A stretch of DNA of 64,000 nucleotides from Leadbetterella sp040829825 (GCF_040829825.1 NZ_JBFOLH010000002.1), one strand, 5' to 3'. Shown: positions 34,899 through 44,020, numbered from the stretch's first letter. Numbers and translations are program-made. Notes: generated by a model from the sequence alone, not told the origin.

Positions 34899-34924
34899 CG
34901 GCAACGTTATCGGTAACGTTGCCG
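34899..34924. promoter_or_regulatory. LacI-type operator in the pel/GH105 divergent promoter (site 1)
   Basis: CGGCAACGTTA (34899-34909) and TAACGTTGCCG (34914-34924) are perfect 11-bp inverted copies separated by 4 bp. Within it, CGGTAACGTTGCCG (34911-34924) is itself a 14-bp palindrome with one mismatched pair around AACGTT. It lies close to a -7-like element (leftward GTTCTTTG, 34875-34882), overlapping the expected -33 region of the leftward operon. Confidence 0.72.
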
Positions 34925-35064
34925 ATTTGATAATACGGGAAAGGGAAACACCCCGTTTTTGCCGGAAACGGTTTTTTTGTGAACCTGCAGGGCCCTGAAG
35001 TGAAAAGCGTATTATTACTTTTAAATATTGAAATAGTACAATTTTGTTATTTTTTTGCCTTTTT

Positions 35065-35078
35065 CGGAAACGTTCCCG
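35065..35078. promoter_or_regulatory. LacI-type operator upstream of the GH105 gene (site 2)
   Basis: CGGAAACGTTCCCG is a 14-bp palindrome with one mismatched pair and the same CGGnAACGTTnCCG form as site 1. It sits between a TTTG (35054-35057) and a -7-like TTATTTTG (35082-35089), where a bound repressor would block a rightward promoter. The remaining sequence to the ATG at 35197 is a T-rich leader without a gene. Confidence 0.7.
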
Positions 35079-35196
35079 TAATTATTTTGGTGGTTTTATT
35101 CTTTTATTACCTTATTTTCTTTCTATTATTAAAATCGGAATTGTTCCGGTGCTTTCCATAACGAAGCTTTTGCAGGCAGTTGAACATAGTATATAT

Positions 35197-37098
35197 ATGA
35201 AAAAAACATTCTTCTTCTTCTTTTTACTCCTGGCAGCACCGGCAGCCTTTGCCCAGCAGCCTTATTCGGTTCAGATGGCCGATTCGTTTATGAAAGCCCA
35301 TCCTGATTCCATCCGGGTAGCTGAAACCAGGCCGGCCCGTTGGGATTATGAGCAGGGACTTATGCTGAAAGCCCTGGAAAAAGTGTGGGTGAAGACGGGA
35401 GATGCCCGGTACTTTAACTATATCAAAAAGGAAACAGACCTGTATGTAAAGGAAGACGGCAGCATAGCTACCTACAAATACGACGATTTTAACCTCGATA
35501 ATGTTCCGCCGGGAAGAGCGCTGCTGATGTTGTACCAGCAGTCGTTGCCGAAGAAAGAAAAGTACAGGCAGGCAGCTGACCTGCTCTGGAAACAGCTGGA
35601 GAACCAGCCGAAGACCCGGGAAGGCGGATACTGGCACAAGAAACGTTATCCCAACCAGATGTGGCTTGACGGCCTGTTCATGGCCGAGCCTTTTGCTGCT
35701 GAATACAGCCGGGTTTTTAACCGGCCCGAACATTTCGACGATATCTTCCGGCAGTTTGAGCTGATTGAAAAACATGCGGCAGACCCTAAAACCGGGCTGA
35801 TATACCATGCTTACGATGAAAGCCGTGAGCAGGCCTGGGCCGATAAGAAAACGGGCGTTTCGCCGCATTTCTGGGGCAGGGCAATGGGCTGGTATGCCAT
35901 GGCCCTGGTGGATGTGCTCGATTATTTCCCGGCAGAGCACCCGAAGAGAAACGAGCTGGTAAAATACCTGCAACGCCTGGCCCCGGTCATTGCCCGTTAC
36001 CAGGACAGCGCATCAGGCGTATGGTACCAGATCCTGGATTTACCCCAAAGAAAAGGTAACTACCGGGAAGCTTCTGTTTCGGGCATGTTTGTGTATACCC
36101 TGGCCAAGGCCGTCCGCATGGGGTATATCCCGGCGAAATACCTGGAAAATGCCCGGAAAGGCTATGAAGGGATGCTGAGAGAATTTATAGAGAAAGAAAA
36201 AGACGGTAGCCTGAGCCTGAACCGTACGGTGAGCGTGGGCGGACTGGGCGGTAACCCCTACCGCGACGGCAGCTTTGACTATTACATCAGCGAGCCCGTG
36301 CGGAAGAATGACCTGAAAGGCCTCGGACCCTTCATCTTTGCCAGCCTGGAAATCGAAGCAGCCGCTGAAAGGCAGGCGCTGAAGCCCAAAACAGTGGCGC
36401 TCGATTACTACTTTAACCGGGAATTCCGGAAAGATCTGAACGGGAATACCGAGCAGTTTCACTACACCTGGGAAGACCGGATGCACTCGGGATTCTGGAT
36501 CTGGGGACAGGTGCTGAATGACCTGGGCGCAAAAACCACCGCGCTCCGGGAGGCTCCCTCTGCCGGGAACCTGAAAAATGCGCAGGTCTATGTTATCGTG
36601 GATCCGGATACGCCCAAAGAAACTGCCGCTCCCAATTATATAGGGGCGGAACATATTAAAACCATCCGGGAATGGGTCAGGAACGGGGGAACGCTGGTGC
36701 TGCTGGCCAATGACACCTCCAATTGTGAGATCCCGCGCTTTAATGAGCTGGCCGGGGCCTTTGGCATCCGTTTCACCGATAAGAATATCAATTTTATTCC
36801 TGACGGGAAAGATTACGAAAAGGCGGCGGTATACATTGAACCGGGCAATGAGGTCTTCGGGAATACCCGTAAAGTATATGCCAAGGAGATCGTAACCCTG
36901 GATGTCACCCCGCCGGCCAGGGCGCTGGTGAAGAAAGGAGAAGATAGTGTGATGGCTGTTTCGGCTTATGGCAAAGGCCGGGTTTTTGTCATCGGCGACC
37001 CCTGGCTGTACAATGAATATGTAGACGGCCGCATCATTGGTCCTGAGTTTGAGAACATGCAGGCCCTGCGTGACCTGAGCCACTGGATGCTGAAGTAG
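35197..37098 (+). CDS. GH105 unsaturated rhamnogalacturonyl/galacturonyl hydrolase with C-terminal DUF4350 domain
   Basis: A 633-residue secreted protein starting with the signal MKKTFFFFFLLLAAPAAFAQQ; the frame is open 51 codons upstream, but that region lies in the promoter. Residues about 30-385 are an alpha6/alpha6-barrel of the YteR/GH105 type: QMWLDGLFMAEPF contains the catalytic Asp, GVSPHFWGRAMGWYAMALVD follows, and GNYREASVSGMF is present. Residues about 440-633 form a DUF4350/GATase-like domain (ETAAPNYIGAEHIKTIREWV, GKGRVFVIGDPWLYNEY). It releases the unsaturated uronate from oligomer ends. It is divergent from the SusCD operon and shares its operator region. Confidence 0.92.
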   Translation: MKKTFFFFFLLLAAPAAFAQQPYSVQMADSFMKAHPDSIRVAETRPARWDYEQGLMLKALEKVWVKTGDARYFNYIKKETDLYVKEDGSIATYKYDDFNLDNVPPGRALLMLYQQSLPKKEKYRQAADLLWKQLENQPKTREGGYWHKKRYPNQMWLDGLFMAEPFAAEYSRVFNRPEHFDDIFRQFELIEKHAADPKTGLIYHAYDESREQAWADKKTGVSPHFWGRAMGWYAMALVDVLDYFPAEHPKRNELVKYLQRLAPVIARYQDSASGVWYQILDLPQRKGNYREASVSGMFVYTLAKAVRMGYIPAKYLENARKGYEGMLREFIEKEKDGSLSLNRTVSVGGLGGNPYRDGSFDYYISEPVRKNDLKGLGPFIFASLEIEAAAERQALKPKTVALDYYFNREFRKDLNGNTEQFHYTWEDRMHSGFWIWGQVLNDLGAKTTALREAPSAGNLKNAQVYVIVDPDTPKETAAPNYIGAEHIKTIREWVRNGGTLVLLANDTSNCEIPRFNELAGAFGIRFTDKNINFIPDGKDYEKAAVYIEPGNEVFGNTRKVYAKEIVTLDVTPPARALVKKGEDSVMAVSAYGKGRVFVIGDPWLYNEYVDGRIIGPEFENMQALRDLSHWMLK

Positions 37099-37101
37099 GT
37101 C

Positions 37102-37127
37102 TGAAAACGTTACCGAAAACGATTGCG
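37102..37127. promoter_or_regulatory. LacI-type half-site region before the uxaBA operon
   Basis: TGAAAACGTTACCG (37102-37115) keeps the AACGTTnCCG right half of the motif at 34911 and 35065, and a second CG-centred AAAACGATTGCG follows at once. The region lies about 70-95 bp before the ATG of the DUF4440 gene. Confidence 0.45.
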
Positions 37128-37195
37128 TAGATTTATCAGTCAAAAAGCTACCGGACCGCGATTTAATTCCTGAAATTTGAATAATTTATACGTCG

Positions 37196-37609
37196 ATGAA
37201 ATTAATAGTAAGCTTTATTCTCCTGTTTATGAACGTACCGGGTACTCCGCAGCAAGAAGTGGAGCAAGCAACAGAACAGCTCAGGGTGCTGATGATCACC
37301 CCCAATCAGAAAGGTCTGGAAAACATTACCCATGAAGAGCTCAGCTACGGGCACTCCGGCGGCAAGGTGGAGTCGCGGAAAGAATTTATTGAAACGCTGG
37401 TCAGCGGCCGGTCCGATTTCCGGAAGATAACGTTAAAAGACCAGAAAATAACCGTGGCCGGTACTACGGCGGTGGTCAGGCATACCCTGGAAGCCGATAC
37501 CTTTGACGGCGGGGTGGCCGGCTCTATCCGGCTGCACATTGTTTTGGTGTGGGTCAAAGAAAAAGCAGGCTGGAAGCTCCTGGCCCGCCAGGCCGTAAAA
37601 CTACCGTAA
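37196..37609 (+). CDS. DUF4440/SnoaL-like (NTF2-fold) secreted protein
   Basis: A 137-residue protein with an N-terminal hydrophobic signal (KLIVSFILLFMNVPGTP). The body has the cone-shaped NTF2-like fold pattern: an N-terminal helix pair (EVEQATEQLRVLMI), the HEELSYGHSGGKVESRKEFIETL block common in this family, and a final strand WKLLARQAVKL. No catalytic residues can be assigned. It starts 4 bp before uxaB and follows a LacI-type site, so it probably belongs to the uronate operon. Its role there is unknown; members may bind small ligands or act as lactone-type accessory enzymes. Confidence 0.8.
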   Translation: MKLIVSFILLFMNVPGTPQQEVEQATEQLRVLMITPNQKGLENITHEELSYGHSGGKVESRKEFIETLVSGRSDFRKITLKDQKITVAGTTAVVRHTLEADTFDGGVAGSIRLHIVLVWVKEKAGWKLLARQAVKLP

Positions 37610-37613
37610 ACGC

Positions 37614-39122
37614 ATGAATGTACTATCAGGAAAACTTCTGTCGGATAACCCGCAGTGGCTCACCGGTCCGGTGCCGGCAGAGAAACTTTTGAACCTGCCG
37701 GAAAAAGTATTGCAGTTCGGTACGGGCGTATTGCTCCGGGCATTGCCTGACTTTATCATTGACCAGGCCAATAAGGCGGGTATCTTTAACGGCCGGATCG
37801 TCATTGTAAAAAGTACCGGCCAGGGCGGAACCGATGCCTTTGCCGGACAGGATAACCTGTATACCGTTTGTGTGCGGGGAATTGCGGGAGACCGCCTGGT
37901 GAAAGAAAATGTGATCAATACGGCTGTGAGCCGGGTGCTGGCTGCTGCGGTGCAGTGGGAAGAGATCCTGGCCTTTGCCGAAAGTGAATCGCTGGAAGTA
38001 GTGATCTCCAACACCACTGAAGTGGGCATTGTGCCCGTGGAAGAACGGGTTTCCGGGGGTGTACCGGCCTCTTTCCCCGGCAAGCTTCTGGCTGTGCTGT
38101 ATCACAGGTACCGGCATTACGGGGGAGATGAAAACCGGGGACTGGTGATTGTGCCCACCGAGCTCATCAGCGACAACGGCGACAAGCTGAAAAAGATCAT
38201 CCTGGACCTGGCCCGTTTTAACGGCCTGGACGACGCCTTCCTGTCGTGGCTGGAAAAGCACAATACATTCTGCAACTCACTGGTTGACCGGATCGTGCCG
38301 GGAGCGCCCAAAGGAGAGCTGGCCGAAGAGATCCGGCGTGACCTGCCTTATGAAGACCCGCTTTGCATCATGTCGGAGCCGTACACGCTCTGGGCCATCT
38401 CAGGCAATGAAAAAGTGGCGGAAAAGCTGAGCTTTGTGCAGGTAGGTGCCGGTGCTTTTGTAGAGCCTGATATCACCCGTTTCAAGGAGCTTAAGCTGCG
38501 CCTTCTGAACGGTACGCACACACTGACCTGCGGCCTGGCTTACCTGGCCGGGTTTGCCACTGTCAAAGAAGCCATGAACGATGCGGACTTTTCCGCTTTC
38601 CTGGGCGAGCTGATGTTTAAGGAGATTGTGCCGTCTATTCCCTATGAATTGAGCAGGGAAGAAAGTGAAGCTTTCGGCAGGCAGGTGATTGACCGGTTTA
38701 AAAACCCGTTTATTGAGCATTTCTGGATAAATATCACCCTTAATTATACGCAGAAAATAGAAATGCGCGTGGTATCTTTGCTACAGGAATATTACCGGAA
38801 GAACGGGGCCGTTCCGAAATACATGGCAGCCGGACTGGCAGCGTATATCCGTTTCATGAAGCCGGCCGGTGCGCCGGCAGAACGCGATGGCCGCCACTAC
38901 GGAGAGTTTAACGGAACAAGGTACCTGCTCCAGGACCAACAGGCGGGGGTGTTTGAACAATTGTATAAGGAAAAGCCGTTGGCCGGCAGCGTACTGGGCC
39001 GCACCGACTTCTGGGGTACCGACCTGCGGGAGATAAAAGGACTGGAGGAGGCCGTAGCGGCAAGCCTCGATGTGCTGAATCGCCACGGGGCGCGGTACCT
39101 GATCAGGCAGGTCATTAATTAA
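37614..39122 (+). CDS. uxaB: Tagaturonate reductase
   Basis: A 502-residue protein of the mannitol dehydrogenase/polyol-specific long-chain family. The N-terminal Rossmann segment VLQFGTGVLLRAL (about residues 32-44) binds NAD, and the C-terminal helical domain has RFKELKLRLLNGTHTLTCGLAYLAG, the KxxxxNxxH catalytic signature of the family. Length and the uxaA neighbour favour altronate oxidoreductase (tagaturonate to altronate) over fructuronate reductase. It lies 4 bp after the DUF4440 gene and 13 bp before uxaA. Confidence 0.93.
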   Translation: MNVLSGKLLSDNPQWLTGPVPAEKLLNLPEKVLQFGTGVLLRALPDFIIDQANKAGIFNGRIVIVKSTGQGGTDAFAGQDNLYTVCVRGIAGDRLVKENVINTAVSRVLAAAVQWEEILAFAESESLEVVISNTTEVGIVPVEERVSGGVPASFPGKLLAVLYHRYRHYGGDENRGLVIVPTELISDNGDKLKKIILDLARFNGLDDAFLSWLEKHNTFCNSLVDRIVPGAPKGELAEEIRRDLPYEDPLCIMSEPYTLWAISGNEKVAEKLSFVQVGAGAFVEPDITRFKELKLRLLNGTHTLTCGLAYLAGFATVKEAMNDADFSAFLGELMFKEIVPSIPYELSREESEAFGRQVIDRFKNPFIEHFWINITLNYTQKIEMRVVSLLQEYYRKNGAVPKYMAAGLAAYIRFMKPAGAPAERDGRHYGEFNGTRYLLQDQQAGVFEQLYKEKPLAGSVLGRTDFWGTDLREIKGLEEAVAASLDVLNRHGARYLIRQVIN

Positions 39123-39135
39123 TTGGGCAAATACA

Positions 39136-40785
39136 ATGAAAAGAAGAGTTCTGAAGGTTCACCCCGGTGATAACGTCATCGTAGCACTGACCGACCTGAA
39201 AGCCGGGGAAGAGATCACCTTTGAAGGGAAAGTGTTTACACTTCGGTCGGATATTGACGCAAAGCACAAATTTGCGGAGAGAAGATTTGAAGCGGGTGAC
39301 GAGATCATCATGTACGGCGTGCTGGTAGGCAAGGCCCAGGCGGTAATTGAAGAAGGAGAGTGGATCAACGTGTTCAATGTGAAGCACGCATCGGCCGATT
39401 TTACAGTGGGCGAACGGAAAACCGACTGGCAAAAGCCCGATACCTCGCGGTTTGAAGGCCGTACCTTCATGGGCTATCACCGGGCCAACGGCTCGGTGGG
39501 TACGGGGAACTACTGGATTGTTCTCCCGATGGTCTTTTGCGAGAACCGGAACCTGGAGGTGATGAAAAATGCCCTGACCGACCAGCTGGGCTATGCCCGG
39601 CACGATAAATATCACCGGCAGACCGAGCAGCTGATCGACCTTTACCGGGCCGGTAAAACCGTGGAGGAAATCCTGAATGCCGACGTGGCCCCTTCCGGCA
39701 ATACAGATGCGGCCCAGCGGATCTTCCCCCATGTAGACGGGGTGAAATTCTTGGTGCATGACATGGGTTGCGGCGGAACACGCCAGGATGCACAGGCGCT
39801 TTGCGGCCTGCTGGCCGGATACGTTACCCACCCGAACGTGGCAGGGGCTACCGTGCTGAGCCTGGGCTGCCAGAATGCCCAGTACGCCATGCTGCAGGAA
39901 GAAATAGAAAAAAGAGGCGGCGCCCATAAGCCGGTGCTCTTTTTTGAACAGCAGGAAATGGGAACAGAAGAAGCCCTGGTCAGCGCGGCCATTAAAGAAA
40001 CATTTGCCGGACTGATTGAAGCCAATAAAATTACCCGTCAGCCCGCCCCGCTTTCCAAGCTGGTGATCGGGCTGGAATGCGGCGGATCAGACGGCTTTTC
40101 CGGCATTTCCGCCAACCCGGCCATCGGTTACACCTCTGACCTGGTGGTGGCGCTCGGCGGCTCGGTGATCCTGGCTGAATTCCCTGAGCTGTGCGGGGTA
40201 GAGCAGGAAATGAGCAACCGCTGCGTGACCGAAGAGCTGGCCAAAAAATTCAATCACCTGATGACCGTCTATAACCGGCGGGCGGAAGAGGTAGGCTCGG
40301 GATTCTACATGAATCCTTCGCCCGGTAACATCAAAGACGGCCTGATCACCGATGCCATCAAGTCGGCCGGAGCGGCCAAAAAAGCCGGTACCTCGCCCGT
40401 GACCGATGTACTCGATTACCCGGAAAAAGTGACCCGGCCCGGCCTTACGCTGCTTTGCACGCCGGGAAATGATGTGGAGTCGACCACGGCAGAAGTAGGC
40501 TCAGGGGCCAATATTGTGCTGTTTACCACCGGCCTGGGTACGCCTACGGGTAACCCCATTGTTCCGGTGATCAAGCTGGCCACCAATACCAAACTTTTCC
40601 GGAAAATGCCGGATATTATCGATATCAATACGGGTACGATTATAGAAGGGGAAGAAACCATTGAAGAAGCCGGTGAGCGCATCCTCGATCATGTGATCCG
40701 GGTAGCAAGCGGTGAAACAGAAGCCTTTTCAGTTAAAAATACCCAGGAAGACTTTATTCCGTGGAAACGGGGGGTGTCTTTGTAA
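39136..40785 (+). CDS. uxaA: Altronate dehydratase
   Basis: A 549-residue enzyme converting D-altronate to 2-keto-3-deoxygluconate with an iron or manganese centre. The N-terminal SAF domain (about 1-95; VLKVHPGDNVIVALTDLKAGEEI) is followed by the catalytic UxaA region with GYHRANGSVGTGNYW, CGGTRQDAQ, GLECGGSDGFSGISANPA and the C-terminal SGANIVLFTTGLGTPTGNPIVPVIK. The full-length single-chain form is typical in this phylum. It is followed, within the same run of genes, by a large hairpin repeat before uxaC. Confidence 0.95.
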   Translation: MKRRVLKVHPGDNVIVALTDLKAGEEITFEGKVFTLRSDIDAKHKFAERRFEAGDEIIMYGVLVGKAQAVIEEGEWINVFNVKHASADFTVGERKTDWQKPDTSRFEGRTFMGYHRANGSVGTGNYWIVLPMVFCENRNLEVMKNALTDQLGYARHDKYHRQTEQLIDLYRAGKTVEEILNADVAPSGNTDAAQRIFPHVDGVKFLVHDMGCGGTRQDAQALCGLLAGYVTHPNVAGATVLSLGCQNAQYAMLQEEIEKRGGAHKPVLFFEQQEMGTEEALVSAAIKETFAGLIEANKITRQPAPLSKLVIGLECGGSDGFSGISANPAIGYTSDLVVALGGSVILAEFPELCGVEQEMSNRCVTEELAKKFNHLMTVYNRRAEEVGSGFYMNPSPGNIKDGLITDAIKSAGAAKKAGTSPVTDVLDYPEKVTRPGLTLLCTPGNDVESTTAEVGSGANIVLFTTGLGTPTGNPIVPVIKLATNTKLFRKMPDIIDINTGTIIEGEETIEEAGERILDHVIRVASGETEAFSVKNTQEDFIPWKRGVSL

Positions 40786-40795
40786 TTTTTAGTGG

Positions 40796-40898
40796 GGTTC
40801 TCGACTTCGCCCGGTTCTCGACTTCGCTCGGTTCTCGACTTCGCTCGAACTGACAAGTGGCGACGGTTCCTGTCAGTTCGAGCGAAGTCGAGAACCCC
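40796..40898. repeat. Palindromic repeat element with 17-bp tandem units (copy 2), between uxaA and uxaC
   Basis: Three tandem 17-bp units (40796-40812, 40813-40829, 40830-40846) all begin GGTTCTCGACTTCGC; the last two are identical. The third runs into GAACTGACA, and 40830-40855 is a perfect 26-bp inverted match of 40871-40896 around a 15-base loop. It is the same family as 839-1019. A decayed related motif (CACTTCGAGCTTTTCGAAGGG) follows at 40923-40943. Confidence 0.88.
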
Positions 40899-40963
40899 CT
40901 CTGTAAGAAGCCTTATCACCGTCACTTCGAGCTTTTCGAAGGGTACGGTTAAATCGTATAAAA

Positions 40964-42361
40964 ATGAAAAAATTTCTTGACGAAAACTTCCTGTTAACCA
41001 ATAAGACGTCGGAAACTCTTTACCATGAGTTTGCAAAGGCGATGCCGGTCATCGATTACCACAACCATCTTCCGCCGGACCAGATTGCCAACGATACCAA
41101 CTTTGACAACATAAGCCAGGCCTGGTTATACGGCGATCACTACAAGTGGCGGGCTATGCGAACCAACGGTATCGATGAGTCGTATTGCACGGGTAACCGG
41201 AGTGACGAAGAGAAATTTCAGAAATGGGCAGAAACCGTTCCTTATACGTTGCGAAACCCTTTATACCACTGGACCCACCTCGAGCTCCAGCGCTATTTCG
41301 GGATCGGTGAGGTGCTGAACGGGAAGTCTGCCCCGGACATCTACAAGCGTTCTTCAGAGCTGCTCCGGGAGAAAGATTTCTCCTGCCGGAACCTGCTGAA
41401 AAAGATGAACGTAAAAGTGGTCTGTACCACAGATGACCCGCTCGACTCCCTCGAGCACCACAAGGCCTACGCTGCGGAAGGAAATGAGCTGAAAATGCTG
41501 CCCACCTTCCGCCCCGATAAATTTATCCTGATCGATAACCCGGACTTCCTGTCTTACCTGGAAAGGCTGGGTGCTATCGTTGGGTTCGGGATCGATTCGT
41601 TTGAGACCATCAAAAAAGCGCTGGCGCAGCGGGCCCGTGATTTTGCCGCCCTGGGCTGCCGCCTGTCTGACCACGGGCTGGAGCAGATCTTTGCCATTGA
41701 TTTTACGGAAGAAGGGGCCGATAAGGCCGTGAAGAAGGTGCGGGCCGGGCAGTCGTTGAGCACGGCTGAGGCGCTTGAATACAAATCGGCTATCCTGCAC
41801 GCGCTGGGCGTCATGTACGCTGAGCTGGGCTGGACCCAGCAGTTTCACCTGGGCGCCCTGCGCAATAACAACCGCCGGGCCATGCGCCAGCTGGGGCCCG
41901 ATACCGGCTGGGACAGCATCGGCGATTTCCCGCAGGCTGCAGCCCTCTCGCGCTTCCTCGGGAAGCTGGACGAATACAACCAGCTGGCCAAAACGGTAAT
42001 CTATAACCTGAACCCCGCCGATAACGAGATGATCGCCACCATGATCGGGAACTTTAACGACGGCTCGGTAGCCGGTAAGGTACAGTTTGGCTCGGGCTGG
42101 TGGTTCCTGGACCAGAAAGACGGTATGACCCGGCAGATCAACGCACTGTCGAACATGGGGCTGCTTTCGCGCTTCATCGGCATGCTGACAGACTCCCGGA
42201 GCTTCCTTTCCTTCCCGCGCCATGAATACTTCCGGAGAATCCTGTGCAATATCCTGGGCGAAGACATTGAAAACGGGGAACTGCCCGACGACCTGGCCTG
42301 GACGGGTGAGGTGGTACAGAATATCTGCTACAACAATGCTTCCCGGTTTTTTAATTTTTAA
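40964..42361 (+). CDS. uxaC: Glucuronate/galacturonate isomerase
   Basis: A 465-residue member of the amidohydrolase-fold uronate isomerases. The N-terminal HNH-type metal motif VIDYHNHLPPDQIA (about residues 25-38) and the later QFHLGALRNNNRRAM block are diagnostic. The length matches the family (about 470). It converts D-galacturonate to D-tagaturonate, the substrate of UxaB encoded upstream, and D-glucuronate to D-fructuronate. kdgK begins 3 bp after its stop. Confidence 0.96.
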   Translation: MKKFLDENFLLTNKTSETLYHEFAKAMPVIDYHNHLPPDQIANDTNFDNISQAWLYGDHYKWRAMRTNGIDESYCTGNRSDEEKFQKWAETVPYTLRNPLYHWTHLELQRYFGIGEVLNGKSAPDIYKRSSELLREKDFSCRNLLKKMNVKVVCTTDDPLDSLEHHKAYAAEGNELKMLPTFRPDKFILIDNPDFLSYLERLGAIVGFGIDSFETIKKALAQRARDFAALGCRLSDHGLEQIFAIDFTEEGADKAVKKVRAGQSLSTAEALEYKSAILHALGVMYAELGWTQQFHLGALRNNNRRAMRQLGPDTGWDSIGDFPQAAALSRFLGKLDEYNQLAKTVIYNLNPADNEMIATMIGNFNDGSVAGKVQFGSGWWFLDQKDGMTRQINALSNMGLLSRFIGMLTDSRSFLSFPRHEYFRRILCNILGEDIENGELPDDLAWTGEVVQNICYNNASRFFNF

Positions 42362-42364
42362 GGT

Positions 42365-43375
42365 ATGGTACTGACATTCGGTGAAATTTTACTGAGGCTT
42401 TCGCCGAAATTGGGCGGAACCTGGATCCGTGAGGCATCGTTTCCCGTTTTTGTAGGCGGCGCCGAGCTGAATGTGGCCACGGCGCTGGCCAACTGGCAGA
42501 TTCCGGTGGCCTATTGTTCGGCCATGCCCGATAACGCGCTTTCCAGGGAGATCGAAACCTATCTCGGGGAAAAAAACATACGTACCGGGAAGCTCATCTG
42601 GTCAGGTGACCGCATCGGTATCTATATGCTGCCCCAGGGGGCCGACCTGAAGAACGCCGGCGTGATCTATGACCGGGCGCATTCGTCATTTTCTGCATTG
42701 AAGAAAGGAGATATTGCCTGGGATGCCCTGTTTGAAGGAGTTAGGTACTTCCACCTGAGCGCGATCAGCCCGGCATTGAACGGGGAAGTGGCCGCTTTGT
42801 GCACTGAAGCGGCCCGTCAGGCAACTTTGCGGGGGATCACCGTAACCTTTGACCTGAATTACCGGTCTAAGTTATGGAAATACGGGAAAGCCCCGGCAGA
42901 AATTGTCCCGGAGATCGTACAATACTGTGACGTGATCATGGGGAATATCTGGGCGGCACATACGCTGCTCGGAACGGATATCGACCCGGAAGTAGCAGAA
43001 AACCGGGCCGGTAAAGAAGACTATTTACAACAGGCAAGGCTGACATCGGGGCAGATTATGGAGAAGTTCCCGAAAGTGAAGGCCGTGGCCAATACTTTCC
43101 GCTTCGATGCAGGCCGGGAAGGGATAAATTATTACGCGACTTGGCTTTCCGGCGGAGATTTCGTAGTTTCGAAAGAATTTGATACCGACAGGGTGGTAGA
43201 TAAGGTGGGCAGCGGCGATTGTTTTATGGCCGGGCTGCTCTACGGGCTTTACCGGAACCTGGATGCCCGGTCTACCGTTAATTTTGCCGCCTCCGCCGCA
43301 TTCGGAAAGCTCCGCGAGTACGGAGATGCTTCGGGCCAGACCGTTACAGATGTTTTAACACGAATAGAGCAATGA
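42365..43375 (+). CDS. kdgK: 2-keto-3-deoxygluconate kinase
   Basis: A 336-residue PfkB-family sugar kinase. The N-terminal FGEILLRLSP and the GGAELNVATALANW block are typical of KdgK. The catalytic base motif near the C-terminus reads VVDKVGSGDCFMAGLLYG (Asp in GSGD). Pathway neighbours on both sides support KDG as substrate, giving 2-keto-3-deoxy-6-phosphogluconate. Its stop overlaps the start of eda by 4 bp (ATGA), which implies translational coupling. Confidence 0.93.
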   Translation: MVLTFGEILLRLSPKLGGTWIREASFPVFVGGAELNVATALANWQIPVAYCSAMPDNALSREIETYLGEKNIRTGKLIWSGDRIGIYMLPQGADLKNAGVIYDRAHSSFSALKKGDIAWDALFEGVRYFHLSAISPALNGEVAALCTEAARQATLRGITVTFDLNYRSKLWKYGKAPAEIVPEIVQYCDVIMGNIWAAHTLLGTDIDPEVAENRAGKEDYLQQARLTSGQIMEKFPKVKAVANTFRFDAGREGINYYATWLSGGDFVVSKEFDTDRVVDKVGSGDCFMAGLLYGLYRNLDARSTVNFAASAAFGKLREYGDASGQTVTDVLTRIEQ

Positions 43376-44016
43376 CTTTAACCGAAATTTTACTGGCCCA
43401 CCCGCTGGTGCCTGTTTTTTACCATGCTGATCCGGAAACGTGCAAACAGGTGCTCCAGGCCTCGTATGACGGCGGTGTACGGGTATTTGAATTCACTAAC
43501 CGGGGCGAAAATGCACTGGAAGTGTTTGGTGAGCTGGTCAGCTATGCGGGAAAAAACTGCCCCGGTCTGCTGACAGGTATCGGCACCATTGCTACCGGTG
43601 AATCGGCGCAGCAGTTCATTGATGCGGGGGCAGCCTTTGTAGTGCAACCCTTCACTACGCCTGAAGTAGGGGAGGTGTGCCGTAAAAACGGCATCCCGTG
43701 GATTCCCGGCACCATGACGGTCACCGAGATTCAGCAGGCCACCGTTCTGGGAGCAGAAATGGTAAAAATATTCCCGGGTAATGTACTGGGCTCCGCGTAT
43801 ATCAAGGCACTGCGGGGGCCTATGCCGCGTGTTAAGCTTATGGTGACCGGTGGCGTGGAACCTACCGAGGCCAGCCTTCATGAATGGTTCTCGGCCGGTG
43901 CAAACGCCGTAGGCCTGGGATCACAGTTGTTCAAGAATACCGGGCAGCCTGAAAGAATTACCCAAACCCTGACGCAACTTTTTGAATGGACAAAATCAAA
44001 CCTTAACCTTACATAA
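43372..44016 (+). CDS. eda: KDPG aldolase (bifunctional KDPG/KHG aldolase family)
   Basis: A 214-residue class I aldolase with a TIM barrel. GIGTIATGE holds the region ahead of the barrel core, the Schiff-base Lys lies in AEMVKIFPGNVLG, and the phosphate loop in MVTGGVEPTEAS. It splits 2-keto-3-deoxy-6-phosphogluconate into pyruvate and glyceraldehyde 3-phosphate. Coupled to kdgK by a 4-bp overlap; exuT begins 4 bp after its stop. Confidence 0.94.
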   Translation: MTLTEILLAHPLVPVFYHADPETCKQVLQASYDGGVRVFEFTNRGENALEVFGELVSYAGKNCPGLLTGIGTIATGESAQQFIDAGAAFVVQPFTTPEVGEVCRKNGIPWIPGTMTVTEIQQATVLGAEMVKIFPGNVLGSAYIKALRGPMPRVKLMVTGGVEPTEASLHEWFSAGANAVGLGSQLFKNTGQPERITQTLTQLFEWTKSNLNLT

Positions 44017-44020
44017 GAAT

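Noticed and set aside
35044..35196. 51-codon N-terminal extension of the GH105 gene
   Set aside because: It would cover the promoter and operator, and it hides a clean signal peptide that begins at 35197.
36040..37143. A 367-codon leftward frame opposite GH105
   Set aside because: Antisense shadow; no start context and no homology-like pattern.
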